Of a stretch of DNA of 64,000 bases, positions 8,228-15,669 are shown piece after piece. The notes beneath the pieces are model-generated. The model did no database searches, was not told the origin of the DNA, and saw nothing but the letters and a program-made list of their open reading frames with translations. Position 1 is the first letter of the stretch. Every line of letters starts with the position of its first letter. Position numbers and translations under genes: made by a program. The stretch covers positions 26,860 through 90,859 of the forward strand of contig NZ_SPHL01000003.1 of the NCBI RefSeq assembly GCF_005844425.1, written 5' to 3'. This DNA is from Anaerofustis stercorihominis (GTDB lineage: Bacteria; Bacillota; Clostridia; Eubacteriales; Anaerofustaceae).

Positions 8228-9403
8228 ATGAAAAGCATCGAAGAAATGAGAAAAGTAAGTCATATGGAATATATGGAAGATATGGAACAAATACCTTCAG
8301 ACATTATGGATAAAGTAATAAACGAAATAGAAAATACAAATTTTGATATATATACAAAAGAAGATGTAATAAGAGCTTTAAACAAAGACGAAAAATCAAT
8401 AGAAGATTTTAAGGCTTTATTATCCCCTGAAGCTCTGCCTTTCCTTGAAGACATGGCAAAAGCTGCTACAAAAGAAACAAGAAAACATTTTGGGAACTCA
8501 ATATATCTTTTTACTCCTCTTTATATATCAAACTACTGTGAAAACTATTGTATATACTGTGGATTTAACTGCTACAATAAAATTAAGAGAGCAAAACTTC
8601 CATATGAAGATATTGAAAAAGAAATGGAAGCAATAAGTAAAACAGGTATAGAAGAAATACTTATACTAACAGGCGAAAGCAGAAAAATGTCTGATGTTGA
8701 ATACATAGGTAAAGCCTGCGAAATAGCAAAAAAATACTTTAAAAACGTAGGTATTGAAGTTTATCCTATGAATAGCGATGAATACAAATACTTACACGAA
8801 CACGGTGCAGATTTTGTAACGGTATTCCAAGAAACATACAATTCAGATAAATATGAAACACTTCATTTAATGGGGCATAAAAGAATTTTCCCTTATAGAT
8901 TTAATGCACAGGAAAGAGCCTTAATGGGTGGAATGAGAGGAGTTGCCTTTGCGGCATTGCTTGGTCTTGATGATTTTAGAAAAGACGCTCTTGCAACAGG
9001 ACTTCATGCATATTATCTACAAAGAAAATATCCTCATGCAGAAATATCTTTCTCATGTCCTAGACTTAGACCTATAATAAACAACGACAAAATAAATCCA
9101 AAAGACGTACACGAACCACAACTTCTTCAAGTTATGTGTGCATATAGATTATTTATGCCTTTTGCAGGACTAACTATCTCAACAAGAGAAAGAGCAGGAT
9201 TTAGGGATAATGTTCTTGGAATGTGTGCAACAAAAATATCGGCAGGAGTAAGTACGGGAATTGGAAGTCATACTGATGAAGTAGAAGAAGAAGGAGACGA
9301 CCAATTTGAAATCAGCGATGCTAGAACTCTTGATGAAGTTTTAGACGCAATTAAAAATAGAGGTCTTCAACCCGTAATGAATGATTATGTATACTTATCA
9401 TAA
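8228..9403 (+). CDS. thiH: 2-iminoacetate synthase ThiH (radical SAM)
   Basis: Radical SAM lyase that splits tyrosine to give dehydroglycine (2-iminoacetate) and p-cresol, supplying the C-N unit for ThiG. The [4Fe-4S] motif is CENYCIYC (Cys104, Cys108, Cys111). Length is 391 residues. The C-terminal half has CPRLRPIIN and the BATS-type segment with STRERAGFRDN. This oxygen-sensitive enzyme replaces ThiO of aerobic bacilli and fits an anaerobe. An AGGAGGC ribosome-binding site precedes the ATG. The end of the gene overlaps the start of the downstream ThiE/TenI gene. Confidence 0.95.
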   Translation: MKSIEEMRKVSHMEYMEDMEQIPSDIMDKVINEIENTNFDIYTKEDVIRALNKDEKSIEDFKALLSPEALPFLEDMAKAATKETRKHFGNSIYLFTPLYISNYCENYCIYCGFNCYNKIKRAKLPYEDIEKEMEAISKTGIEEILILTGESRKMSDVEYIGKACEIAKKYFKNVGIEVYPMNSDEYKYLHEHGADFVTVFQETYNSDKYETLHLMGHKRIFPYRFNAQERALMGGMRGVAFAALLGLDDFRKDALATGLHAYYLQRKYPHAEISFSCPRLRPIINNDKINPKDVHEPQLLQVMCAYRLFMPFAGLTISTRERAGFRDNVLGMCATKISAGVSTGIGSHTDEVEEEGDDQFEISDARTLDEVLDAIKNRGLQPVMNDYVYLS

Positions 9404-9956
9404 TTTAATATGTATCACAAACAGACATTTATGCAATATAGATTTTTATAAGAGAATAGAACAAATATGTAAAAAAAATCCTAAAGCTATAGTTTTAAGG
9501 GAAAAAGACTTAAAAGAAGATGAATATAAAATACTTGCTATGGAAGTAATAAAAATATGTGATAAATACAGCACAGATATAATACTTCATAATTTCATTG
9601 ATACAGCAATATCCTTAAATCAAAAGAAAATACATCTTCCTCTTTGGAAAGCAAAAGAGGAAAAAGAAAAGCTTAAATATTTTGATGTTATTGGAATTTC
9701 AACACACAGCACTAATGAAGCAATAGAAGCTAAAAATCTTGGCGCAACCTATATAACAGCAGGACATATTTTTGAAACGGACTGTAAAAAAGGTCTTAAA
9801 GGTAGAGGGCTAGACTTTTTAAAAGAAGTAACGGAATGTGTCGATATTCCAGTATATGCAATAGGTGGAATTAATAAAGAAAATATTGATAAAGTTATTG
9901 ATATGGGGGCAAAAGGTGCTTGTATAATGTCTGGATTTATGGAAGGGAAAATATAA
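9387..9956 (+). CDS. ThiE/TenI-family protein (thiamine phosphate synthase or thiazole tautomerase)
   Basis: A (beta/alpha)8 phosphate-binding protein of the ThiE/TenI family, about 190 residues. ThiE joins thiazole phosphate to hydroxymethylpyrimidine diphosphate; TenI isomerises the thiazole made by ThiG. Seen here: ICITNRHLC at the N-terminus, LREKDL, STHSTNEAIEA, the phosphate-region AGHIFETDCKKGLKGRGL and AIGGI. The usual ThiE segments around ND and GVHLGQ-D are replaced by LHN and KIHLPLWKA, so the metal/pyrophosphate site looks altered and TenI-like activity is plausible. The start overlaps the end of thiH by 17 bases (23 if the first of two ATGs is used). Last gene of the operon, before a terminator. 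Confidence 0.78.
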   Translation: MYTYHNLICITNRHLCNIDFYKRIEQICKKNPKAIVLREKDLKEDEYKILAMEVIKICDKYSTDIILHNFIDTAISLNQKKIHLPLWKAKEEKEKLKYFDVIGISTHSTNEAIEAKNLGATYITAGHIFETDCKKGLKGRGLDFLKEVTECVDIPVYAIGGINKENIDKVIDMGAKGACIMSGFMEGKI

Positions 9957-9982
9957 AACTGTCTTTTTAGACAGTTTTTTTA
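9955..9982 (+). terminator. Rho-independent terminator of the thi operon
   Basis: Nine-base stem AAAACTGTC/GACAGTTTT with a six-base loop, followed by T residues, immediately at the end of the last thi gene. Confidence 0.88.
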
Positions 9983-10083
9983 TTATTTATAACACTTTAA
10001 TTTATTATTTTAGTTATATCAATTATAATAAATAATAAAATTGATAAATTAATATTATAATGTAAAAAAATAAGGTGATTAAG

Positions 10084-10953
10084 ATGTTACTTAAACAAAT
10101 ATATTATTTTACAAAAATTGTTCAAACTGGAAGCTTTACTTTAGCAGCAGAAGAATGCTATATATCTCAGTCTGCAATATCTCAACAAATTAAAGCTTTA
10201 GAATCAGAACTAGGAGTTGAACTTTTAAAAAGAAAAAACAGAGGTTTTTCTTTAACAAGTGCTGGAAAATACTTCTATAAAGAAGGACTTATCCTTCTAG
10301 AAAAAGCTGAAGAAATAAAACAAGAAACTATAGCTATTGCAAAAAATAAGAGAAACTATATAAATTTCGGGTATCTAAATAATTATGAAGGTGACAGATT
10401 AAAAAAAGCAATTATTAAATTTACATCAATTTATCCTAACACTGATTTAAATTTAATAAGCGGAAACCATGAAGATTTATATGAAAATTTAAGGGATGGT
10501 AAAGTTGATATAGTATTAAATGATCAAAGAAGAGCTTTTAGTGATAACTATGTAAATCAATATTTATTTTCAAACAAATATTTTATTGAAGTTTCTAAAA
10601 CACATCCTTTATCAAATAATGAATTTGTAACAATGCAAGATTTAAAACCTTATACCTGTATTATAATTTCATCTCAAAAGCAGGAAAATAACGAGCAGCT
10701 TTTTTATAAAGATATTCTTAATTTTAAGGGAGAAACTATATTTGCAAAGAATAAAGATGAAAGCAAACTATTTATATCCGCCAATAGAGGTTTTAGGTTA
10801 TGTGAAAAAGAAAATAAAGAAAATAATAATTTAAAAACAATTCCACTGTTTAAAGATAATAAACAAATGGAAATAAAATATTATGCTTTCTGGAAAAAAG
10901 ACAATAAAAAGTATGATTTAATTGAAGATTTTGCAAAAATGCTACTTAACTAA
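10084..10953 (+). CDS. LysR-family transcriptional regulator
   Basis: DNA-binding regulator of 289 residues. The N-terminal winged helix-turn-helix is clear: YYFTKIVQTGSFTLAAEECY, ISQSAISQQIKALESELG, LLKRKNRGFSLTSAGK, then the long linker helix. The C-terminal part is a periplasmic-binding-like co-inducer domain, more divergent (YINFGYLNNYEGD near residue 95). I chose the ATG preceded by AAGGTGAT rather than the in-frame GTG that forms part of that site. It precedes a short-chain dehydrogenase on the same strand, which is its likely target. Unlike many LysR genes it is not divergent from that target. Confidence 0.9.
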   Translation: MLLKQIYYFTKIVQTGSFTLAAEECYISQSAISQQIKALESELGVELLKRKNRGFSLTSAGKYFYKEGLILLEKAEEIKQETIAIAKNKRNYINFGYLNNYEGDRLKKAIIKFTSIYPNTDLNLISGNHEDLYENLRDGKVDIVLNDQRRAFSDNYVNQYLFSNKYFIEVSKTHPLSNNEFVTMQDLKPYTCIIISSQKQENNEQLFYKDILNFKGETIFAKNKDESKLFISANRGFRLCEKENKENNNLKTIPLFKDNKQMEIKYYAFWKKDNKKYDLIEDFAKMLLN

Positions 10954-10954
10954 A

Positions 10955-10994
10955 TCGTAATACGAATCATATGTTCACATAAGTTTTACTTATG
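10955..10994. promoter_or_regulatory. Two small dyads between the LysR and dehydrogenase genes
   Basis: TCGTA-A-TACGA at 10955-10965 and CATAAGT-TTT-ACTTATG at 10978-10994 are perfect short inverted repeats within the 100-base gap. LysR proteins bind dyads in such positions, so these could be recognition and activation sites; this is inferred from location. Confidence 0.4.
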
Positions 10995-11017
10995 ATGGTG
11001 ATATAAAACTTGAATTG

Positions 11018-11056
11018 CTCCTTTAATAATAAAAATATAAAATATTATTAAAGGAG
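11018..11056 (+). promoter_or_regulatory. Perfect hairpin sequestering the dehydrogenase ribosome-binding site
   Basis: Fourteen-base perfect inverted repeat: CTCCTTTAATAATA at 11018-11031 pairs with 11043-11056, which ends in the Shine-Dalgarno AAAGGAG, across an 11-base A-rich loop. In the RNA this would hide the ribosome-binding site of the following gene, suggesting translational control. Alternatively it is a DNA dyad bound by the LysR regulator. Confidence 0.6.
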
Positions 11057-11065
11057 ATGAAGAAA

Positions 11066-11887
11066 ATGAAAAAAGATGTTGTTATTTTAACTGGTGCCGG
11101 TCAAATAGGTATGGCAATTGCAAGAAGAGTAGGCTTTGGAAAGAAAATAATTATTGCTGACAAAAATAAAAAAAATGCTGATAATATATCAAACATAATG
11201 AATAATGCAGGTTTTGATACTGTATCAAAACAAATGGATTTAGCTTTAAGAAGTTCTATTATTGATATTATTAATTATGCGAAATCATTTGGTGAAATAA
11301 CTATGCTTATTAATGCCGCAGGAGTATCCCCTTCTCAAGCATCAATAGAAACAATTTTAAAAGTAGATTTATACGGAACCGCCGTGTTATTAGAAGAAGT
11401 TGGGAAAGAAATAAAACAAGGTGGATGTGGGGTAACAATATCCTCTCAATCTGGACACAGACTACCAGCATTAACAAAAGAAGAAGATGAGCTACTTGCA
11501 ACAACACCTACTGAAGAATTATTAAATTTAGATATATTTAAAAATATAAAAGATACACTTCATGCATACCAAATGGCAAAACGATGTAATGTAAAAAGAG
11601 TTATGGCAGAAGCTGTAAAATGGGGAGAAAGAAATGCCAGAATAAATTCAATTTCACCAGGAATAATAGTCACTCCTTTAGCAATTGATGAATTCAATGG
11701 TGAAAGAGGAGAATTTTATAAAAACATGTTTAAAAACTGCCCTGCAAGACGTCCTGGAACAGCAGATGAAATTGCAAATATAGCTAAACTTCTTTTAAGC
11801 GATGAAGGTGCATTTATTACAGGAAGTGACTTTTTAGTTGATGGAGGAGCAACCGCATCATATTTTTATGGACCTTTAAAACAATAA
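11066..11887 (+). CDS. Short-chain dehydrogenase/reductase (SDR)
   Basis: NAD(P)-dependent oxidoreductase of the SDR superfamily, about 273 residues. The Rossmann glycine motif is LTGAGQIGMAIA near the N-terminus, INAAG is the structural motif, the catalytic Ser lies in ISSQSG, and the catalytic YxxxK is YQMAK. An insertion of about 45 residues between Ser and Tyr (EEDELLATTPTEELLNLDIF) is larger than in most SDRs and probably forms a substrate lid. The second ATG is chosen, nine bases after GGAG; the first ATG abuts the ribosome-binding site. It follows a LysR gene and ends at a shared terminator. Substrate unknown. Confidence 0.88.
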   Translation: MKKDVVILTGAGQIGMAIARRVGFGKKIIIADKNKKNADNISNIMNNAGFDTVSKQMDLALRSSIIDIINYAKSFGEITMLINAAGVSPSQASIETILKVDLYGTAVLLEEVGKEIKQGGCGVTISSQSGHRLPALTKEEDELLATTPTEELLNLDIFKNIKDTLHAYQMAKRCNVKRVMAEAVKWGERNARINSISPGIIVTPLAIDEFNGERGEFYKNMFKNCPARRPGTADEIANIAKLLLSDEGAFITGSDFLVDGGATASYFYGPLKQ

Positions 11888-11917
11888 AAAAACAGCTGAT
11901 TATTCAGCTGTTTTTTC
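11886..11917. terminator. Bidirectional terminator between the dehydrogenase and niaR
   Basis: Thirteen-base perfect stem AAAAAACAGCTGA/TCAGCTGTTTTTT with a four-base loop that contains the niaR stop codon; A and T runs on either side allow termination in both directions of these convergent units. Confidence 0.88.
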
Positions 11918-12418
11918 TATTAAATAATTTTTTTCTTTTAATGCTTTTTCAACAAGATCCAAAATTTCTTCACTTTCACTTTCTACAGTATGATAATGAT
12001 AATTAGAAGTAGTATTTTTTAGAGGTGTAGACTTCCCTTTTTTTATTCCATCAACAAGATTTAACACATCTCTTCTAGATGAAACATCAAGTTTCGCAGT
12101 AAGTTTACCATAAACCTTATGGTTTACAAATACATCTATAACTCTAGCCCCTAAATCTACAATAGTATTTAATTCATCTACTATTTCATCATCATTATGA
12201 TAAACCTTAAAAACTCTTTTAAAAGTATTTTTTCCATTAAGAATATATCCCTTATGTGTAGAAATAATATCGTTATTTTCGGCTCTAAGAAGTGCTATAT
12301 CTTGGACTATAATCTGCCTGCTTACATTTAATTTTTTTGCAAGAGAACTTCCTGAAACAGGTTCCATATTATATTTTATTATATTTAATATCTCTTTTCT
12401 TCTGCTTTTTGCATCCAT
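11900..12418 (-). CDS. niaR: Niacin-responsive NAD biosynthesis repressor NiaR
   Basis: Repressor of NAD de novo genes that responds to nicotinic acid in Firmicutes (the YrxA/NadR type). The 172 residues comprise an N-terminal helix-turn-helix (SSLAKKLNVSRQIIVQDIALLR) and a C-terminal 3H domain, with conserved histidines in VYHNDD, VNHKVYG and NYHYHTVES that bind metal and ligand in the family. It is the last gene of nadA-nadB-nadC-niaR, 11 bases after nadC, so the operon encodes its own repressor. A matching dyad overlaps the nadA promoter. Confidence 0.9.
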   Translation of the reverse strand: MDAKSRRKEILNIIKYNMEPVSGSSLAKKLNVSRQIIVQDIALLRAENNDIISTHKGYILNGKNTFKRVFKVYHNDDEIVDELNTIVDLGARVIDVFVNHKVYGKLTAKLDVSSRRDVLNLVDGIKKGKSTPLKNTTSNYHYHTVESESEEILDLVEKALKEKNYLIEKTAE

Positions 12419-12429
12419 TATACTTTACC

Positions 12430-13284
12430 CTACAAAGTTTTTAAATTTTTCATAGATAAATCAAGAATTTTTGCTGAATGAGTAAGTGCACCGCTTGAAA
12501 TATAATCCACTCCAATATCAGTTAAATTTTTTATATTTTCTTTTGTTACATTTCCAGAACACTCAGTTTGAGCTTTTCCCTTACACATTTTTACAGCTTC
12601 TATCATATCTTCTTTTTTCATATTATCAAGCATTATAATATCAGCCCCTGCATCAAGTGCATCTTTTAACATTTCCAAATTTTCAACTTCAACTTCGATT
12701 TTTCTTACAAAAGGAGCATATTCTTTTGCCATTTTTACGGCTTCTTTAACCCCTCCCGCAGCAGCGATATGATTATCCTTTAAAAGTATACCATCTGAAA
12801 GATTGTATCTGTGATTATATCCACCCCCTACTTTAACTGAATATTTTTCAAATATTCTCATATTTGGGGTTGTCTTTCTAGTGTCTAAAAGCTTTGTTTT
12901 TGTTCCTTTAAGCATTGATGCAACTTTATTTGTATAAGTTGCAATACCACTCATTCTTTGAAGATAATTAAGTGCTGTCCTCTCCCCTGAAAGAAGAACT
13001 CTTATATCTCCCGTAATTTTACCTATAAGTTGTTTATTCTTTACTTCTTGTCCGTCTTTTACATAAAATTCAACTTTGGTATCTTCATCCAAAAGCTCAA
13101 ATGTTCTTTTAAATACATCAAGACCGGCTATGATGCCATCTTCCTTACATATAAGTTCAACTTCACCTTTTTTATATTCTTTCATTACGGCATTTGTTGT
13201 TATGTCTTCACTTGTAATGTCTTCTCTTAAAGCCTGCATGATAAGATTATCCATATTTAATTTCATACTAATTTGCTCTTTCAT
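12430..13284 (-). CDS. nadC: Nicotinate-nucleotide pyrophosphorylase (carboxylating) NadC
   Basis: Converts quinolinate and PRPP to nicotinate mononucleotide, the third step of de novo NAD synthesis. Quinolinate/PRPP-binding features include RTALNYLQRMSGIAT, LLDTRKTTPNMR, KVGGGYNHRYNL, LLKDNHI and the late TECSGNV and YISSGALTHS segments. With the chosen ATG it is 284 residues. That ATG has AAGGAAGAAC upstream and overlaps nadB by 17 bases; an ATG six codons downstream, one base after the nadB stop, is the alternative. The longer frame opens with TTG and has no good ribosome-binding site. Confidence 0.93.
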   Translation of the reverse strand: MKEQISMKLNMDNLIMQALREDITSEDITTNAVMKEYKKGEVELICKEDGIIAGLDVFKRTFELLDEDTKVEFYVKDGQEVKNKQLIGKITGDIRVLLSGERTALNYLQRMSGIATYTNKVASMLKGTKTKLLDTRKTTPNMRIFEKYSVKVGGGYNHRYNLSDGILLKDNHIAAAGGVKEAVKMAKEYAPFVRKIEVEVENLEMLKDALDAGADIIMLDNMKKEDMIEAVKMCKGKAQTECSGNVTKENIKNLTDIGVDYISSGALTHSAKILDLSMKNLKTL

Positions 13285-14557
13285 GTTCTTCCTTGTTCCT
13301 TTCAACTTCTTTAAGAACTTCTTTCTTATATTTTTCTTTTAGAGAAGTATAATCTTTATATTCATCTAAATTAATATTTATATCAATTTTATTTAATTTT
13401 TCATCTTTATCAGTTATTTCCTTTGCAGCTCTTTTTGCAAATACTAAACTTTCAAGTAAAGAATTACTTGCCAGTCTGTTTTTACCGTGAACGCCATTAC
13501 AGCTTGTTTCACCTACTGCATATAAATGTTCCATAGATGTTTTTGAACTGTAATCTACCTTTATTCCGCCCATAAAATAATGCTGAGAAGGAACAACAGG
13601 AATAGGTTCTTTTGTAACGTCATATCCTTCTTCAAGACAGTGTTTATATATATTAGGGAAATGATGCTTTATTACTTTTTCATCTATAGGCTTCATTGAA
13701 AGCCATACATAAGGCATATTATCTTTTTTCATCTGTTTTAATATTTCTTTTGTAAGTAAATCTCTAGGTAGAAGTTCATTAGCAAATCTTTCCATATTCT
13801 TATTTAAAAGAATTGCCCCCTCTCCCCTAACTGATTCGGAAATTAAAAATCTTCTTCCCTTCTTCTTTGAATAAAGAGTTGTTGGATGAATTTGAATATA
13901 ATCTATATTTTTAAGTTCTATTCCTCTATTTATTGCGATTGCTATAGCATCTGCTGTAATATGTGGAAAATTTGTAGAATTATCATAAAGTCCGCCAATT
14001 CCGCCACATGCAAATATAGTATAATCTGCATTTATAAGAAAAACTTCATTTTCTTCATTTCTTGCAACAATGCCATAACATACATTATCTTTTGAAATTA
14101 TATCAACCATCATAACATGTTCCATTATTGTTATGTTATCTCTCTTTTCTGCTTCTAAAAGCAGCTTAGATGTAATTTCTTTTCCCGTTGTGTCTTCATG
14201 AAATAATATTCTTTTGGAAGAATGAGCCCCTTCTCTTGTATATATATAATTATTACCTTCTTTTGCAAAATCTACATTATATTTTTCCAAATCTTTTAAT
14301 ATATCAACAGAAGATCTTATCATTATATCAACGGACCTTTTATCATTTTCATAGTGCCCGGCTTTCATTGTATCTTCAAAATAATTGTCATAATCATCTT
14401 CACTTTTTAAAACACACATTCCGCCTTGAGCCAAAAATGAATCACTGTTTTTCGCTTCATCTTTAGTTATTATAATTATATTTTTTTCTTTAGGTAAATT
14501 AAGTGCGGCAAAAAGTCCTGCCGCACCTGTACCCACAATTACTATATCTGTTTTCAT
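13268..14557 (-). CDS. nadB: L-aspartate oxidase NadB
   Basis: FAD enzyme that oxidises aspartate to iminoaspartate for quinolinate synthesis; in anaerobes it can use fumarate as acceptor. The ADP-binding motif is IVGTGAAGLFAAL at the N-terminus, followed by SFLAQGGM, GGIGGLYDNS, a GEGA segment in SVRGEGAILLN, and the C-terminal FAD motif AVGETSCNGVHGKNRLASNS with LLESLVF. At about 429 residues it is roughly 100 shorter than the E. coli protein and lacks most of the C-terminal helical domain, as in several clostridia. The ATG with AAGGAAGAG upstream is chosen over an in-frame TTG within the nadA end. Confidence 0.95.
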   Translation of the reverse strand: MKTDIVIVGTGAAGLFAALNLPKEKNIIIITKDEAKNSDSFLAQGGMCVLKSEDDYDNYFEDTMKAGHYENDKRSVDIMIRSSVDILKDLEKYNVDFAKEGNNYIYTREGAHSSKRILFHEDTTGKEITSKLLLEAEKRDNITIMEHVMMVDIISKDNVCYGIVARNEENEVFLINADYTIFACGGIGGLYDNSTNFPHITADAIAIAINRGIELKNIDYIQIHPTTLYSKKKGRRFLISESVRGEGAILLNKNMERFANELLPRDLLTKEILKQMKKDNMPYVWLSMKPIDEKVIKHHFPNIYKHCLEEGYDVTKEPIPVVPSQHYFMGGIKVDYSSKTSMEHLYAVGETSCNGVHGKNRLASNSLLESLVFAKRAAKEITDKDEKLNKIDININLDEYKDYTSLKEKYKKEVLKEVERNKEEHERAN

Positions 14558-14567
14558 TATCTCTTCC

Positions 14568-15479
14568 TTATTTCCCAAGTTCAAGCATTTTTTCCAAAGG
14601 TAAATATGCTTCCTTCATTAAATTTTCATCTAATACTACTTCACCACTGCCATTTTCAAGACAGTTAAGTATTTTATCAAGAGTAATTTTTTTCATATCA
14701 GGACAAATCTGTTCACATGAAATAGTATAGAATTTTTTATCTTTATTCTTTTCTTTTAACTCATATAAAACACCGGTTTCTGTTACTACAATAAATTCAT
14801 TACATGAAGAATTTGTGGCATAATCAATAATACCGGCTGTACTGCCTATGTAATCAGCAAGTTTTAATACATCTTCTGTACATTCAGGATGAACCAAAAC
14901 TTCAGCATTTTCATGAAGCTCTTTTGCCTTTAATAAACTTTCTTTATCCATTTTTTTATGTATAGGACAATATCCGTCATTTAAAATAATGTTTTTATCT
15001 TTTACTTTTTCTGATACATATCTTCCTAAATTTTCATCAGGGATAAAGAAAATATTTTTATTTGGCAAACTTTCAACAATTTTTAATGCATTTGAAGATG
15101 TTACGCATACATCAGAGTGTGATTTTAATTTTGCACTTGAGTTTACATAACATACAACTGCTAAATCATCGTATTCCTTTTTCATTTGTTCTATTTTTTC
15201 TACACTTGCCATATGTGCCATTGGACAATCTGCACTTTCATCAGGCATTAAAACCTTTTTATTTGGATTAAGTATCTTTGCACTCTCTCCCATAAAAGAT
15301 ACTCCGCAGAATACTATTACATCTTCTTTTATTTTTGTTGCCACTTTTGCAAGATAAAATGAATCTCCAACATAATCTGCTATTTTTTGTATTTCATCAT
15401 CCACATAATAATGTGCCAATATAACTGCATTTTTTTCTTTTTTTAATTTCTCGATTTTACTAATAACTGTATCTCCCAT
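14568..15479 (-). CDS. nadA: Quinolinate synthase NadA
   Basis: [4Fe-4S] enzyme that condenses iminoaspartate with dihydroxyacetone phosphate to quinolinate. From the ATG with AAGGAG five bases upstream it is 303 residues, the compact form known from Thermotoga-like enzymes. Likely cluster ligands are Cys85 (DCPMAH), Cys171 (GYCPIH) and Cys259 (ICPDMKK). LAHYYVDDEIQ and VHPEC are further family motifs. The upstream 36 in-frame codons cover the promoter and are not coding. First gene of the nad operon; 10 bases separate it from nadB. Confidence 0.95.
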   Translation of the reverse strand: MGDTVISKIEKLKKEKNAVILAHYYVDDEIQKIADYVGDSFYLAKVATKIKEDVIVFCGVSFMGESAKILNPNKKVLMPDESADCPMAHMASVEKIEQMKKEYDDLAVVCYVNSSAKLKSHSDVCVTSSNALKIVESLPNKNIFFIPDENLGRYVSEKVKDKNIILNDGYCPIHKKMDKESLLKAKELHENAEVLVHPECTEDVLKLADYIGSTAGIIDYATNSSCNEFIVVTETGVLYELKEKNKDKKFYTISCEQICPDMKKITLDKILNCLENGSGEVVLDENLMKEAYLPLEKMLELGK

Positions 15480-15497
15480 TTTATACTCCTTAATTGA

Positions 15498-15537
15498 CTT
15501 GTCACATATTATAGCACTAAACTTTACATATGACAAG
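15498..15537 (-). promoter_or_regulatory. nadA promoter with overlapping candidate NiaR operator
   Basis: On the minus strand, -35 TTGTCA (15531-15536) and -10 TATAAT (15508-15513) are 17 bases apart. The inverted repeat CTTGTCA (15498-15504) and TGACAAG (15531-15537) brackets the -10 box and includes the -35 box, an ideal place for a repressor; niaR is in the operon. The operator identity is inferred. Confidence 0.72.
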
Positions 15538-15626
15538 ACAGTTGTAAATAATATTAAAAATACTTTATTACTATTAGAAAAAAACAAATTTTATTATATA
15601 ATTATGGTAGACTTTTTATATTAAAA

Positions 15627-15648
15627 TATGTTACCATAGGCTAACATA
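15627..15648. promoter_or_regulatory. Candidate metal-regulator palindrome upstream of the exporter gene
   Basis: Perfect seven-base arms TATGTTA-N8-TAACATA, with GGCTAAC-like half-sites, 22 bases before the start codon of a putative metal exporter. It resembles DtxR/MntR-type operators in size and composition (TTA..TAA dyads). No such regulator is encoded in the window. Confidence 0.45.
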
Positions 15649-15669
15649 ATACAATTTAAGGAGAGTTAT

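Noticed and set aside
14570..15587. Longer NadA starting 36 codons upstream
   Set aside because: The added codons cover the promoter and candidate operator; the ATG at 15479 has AAGGAG five bases before it and matches the family N-terminus.
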